A stretch of DNA of 64,000 nt from Rhizobium freirei PRF 81 (GTDB lineage Bacteria > Pseudomonadota > Alphaproteobacteria > Rhizobiales > Rhizobiaceae): positions 372,001 to 436,000 of the forward strand of contig NZ_AQHN01000056.1 in the NCBI RefSeq assembly GCF_000359745.1. Reading direction: 5' to 3'. The notes under the pieces are model-generated. The model was not told the DNA's origin and did no database searches. It saw only the letters and a list, made by a program, of their open reading frames with translations. The position numbers and the translations under genes were made by a program. Shown piece after piece: positions 63,906 to 64,000 of this stretch (positions are counted from its first letter, which is position 1; every line of letters begins with the position of its first letter).

Positions 63906-64000
63906 GCCGCATCCTCCGTTACGCAAGGGCAGCCCGGACGTCGAGGCGCCGCGCCGCAGATGCATAACGCTCGGTTCCACGACACCGATGCCGAGCCCTT
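63906..64000 (-). other. Right-edge sequence, no firm gene
   Basis: The last 95 bases hold no clear feature. One minus-strand frame stops at 63919-63921 and another reads GLGIGVVEPSV, which resembles LysR C-terminal text. Neither can be assigned without sequence beyond the edge. Confidence 0.2.

Noticed and set aside
63438..63980. 180-codon minus-strand frame at the right edge
   Set aside because: It runs through the MscS gene on the opposite strand, so it cannot be a separate gene from the data available.

Overview
The window looks like a chromosomal stretch from a Rhizobium-type alphaproteobacterium (Rhizobiaceae). It is GC-rich. It carries single-copy housekeeping genes (murA, hisD, infA, maf, yacG, a D-Ala-D-Ala ligase gene, two tRNAs), several sugar and polyol ABC operons of the kind rhizobia carry in number, the alphaproteobacterial UPF0262 and DUF2948 proteins, and rhizobial intergenic palindromic repeats. 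No insertion sequence, CRISPR array, integrase or rRNA gene was seen. The assignment rests on gene content and repeats only.

Layout. 1-10.7 kb: polyol catabolism. An RpiR-family regulator is cut by the left edge. A minus-strand smoEFGK-type polyol ABC transporter is followed by mannitol dehydrogenase, a HAD phosphatase and an FGGY sugar kinase. A SorC-type regulator and a FucU mutarotase lie upstream. 10.9-17.3 kb: an OmpR-type two-component pair, a ROK kinase overlapping cutC, an anchored protein of unknown function and a DHA2 exporter. 17.3-22.1 kb: the prkA-yeaH-spoVR stress operon. 22.5-28.9 kb: a core block (tRNA-Phe, yacG, maf, infA, a LMW phosphatase, UPF0262, hisD, DUF2948, murA). 29-31.9 kb: tRNA-Thr followed by one AT-richer gene encoding a SIR2 plus P-loop NTPase protein, which resembles a single-gene anti-phage system and is the most notable locus. 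32-39.4 kb: ddl, a D-threonate-type kinase/PdxA2 pair, a LysR regulator divergent from an SDR that lacks its catalytic Tyr-Lys pair, a VOC protein and a PPP-family phosphatase. 39.6-44.7 kb: a TetR-MFP-RND efflux operon behind a perfect 21-bp inverted repeat. 44.8-52.8 kb: a membrane protein, OsmC, a GntR/galactonate dehydratase pair, a Bax-inhibitor protein, an ECF sigma/anti-sigma pair, bestrophin, exported MsrA and SlyX. 53-60.4 kb: a phosphoesterase-ABC transporter operon, a LacI regulator and a six-motif YWTD propeller. 60.5-63.9 kb: an aldehyde dehydrogenase and an MscS channel with a cyclic-nucleotide domain.

How the parts work together. Three sugar-acid or polyol modules (polyol, D-threonate, D-galactonate) feed central metabolism. 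A fourth uptake operon may recover organophosphodiesters. Stress genes (prkA operon, OsmC, MsrA, ECF sigma) are scattered among them. Many intergenic spaces hold palindromes. Four belong to one dispersed hairpin family whose stem bases change in compensating pairs, two belong to a RIME-like family, and several others are probable operators or terminators. Where a preferred start differs from the longest open frame, the ribosome-binding site and family length used to decide are given in each entry.
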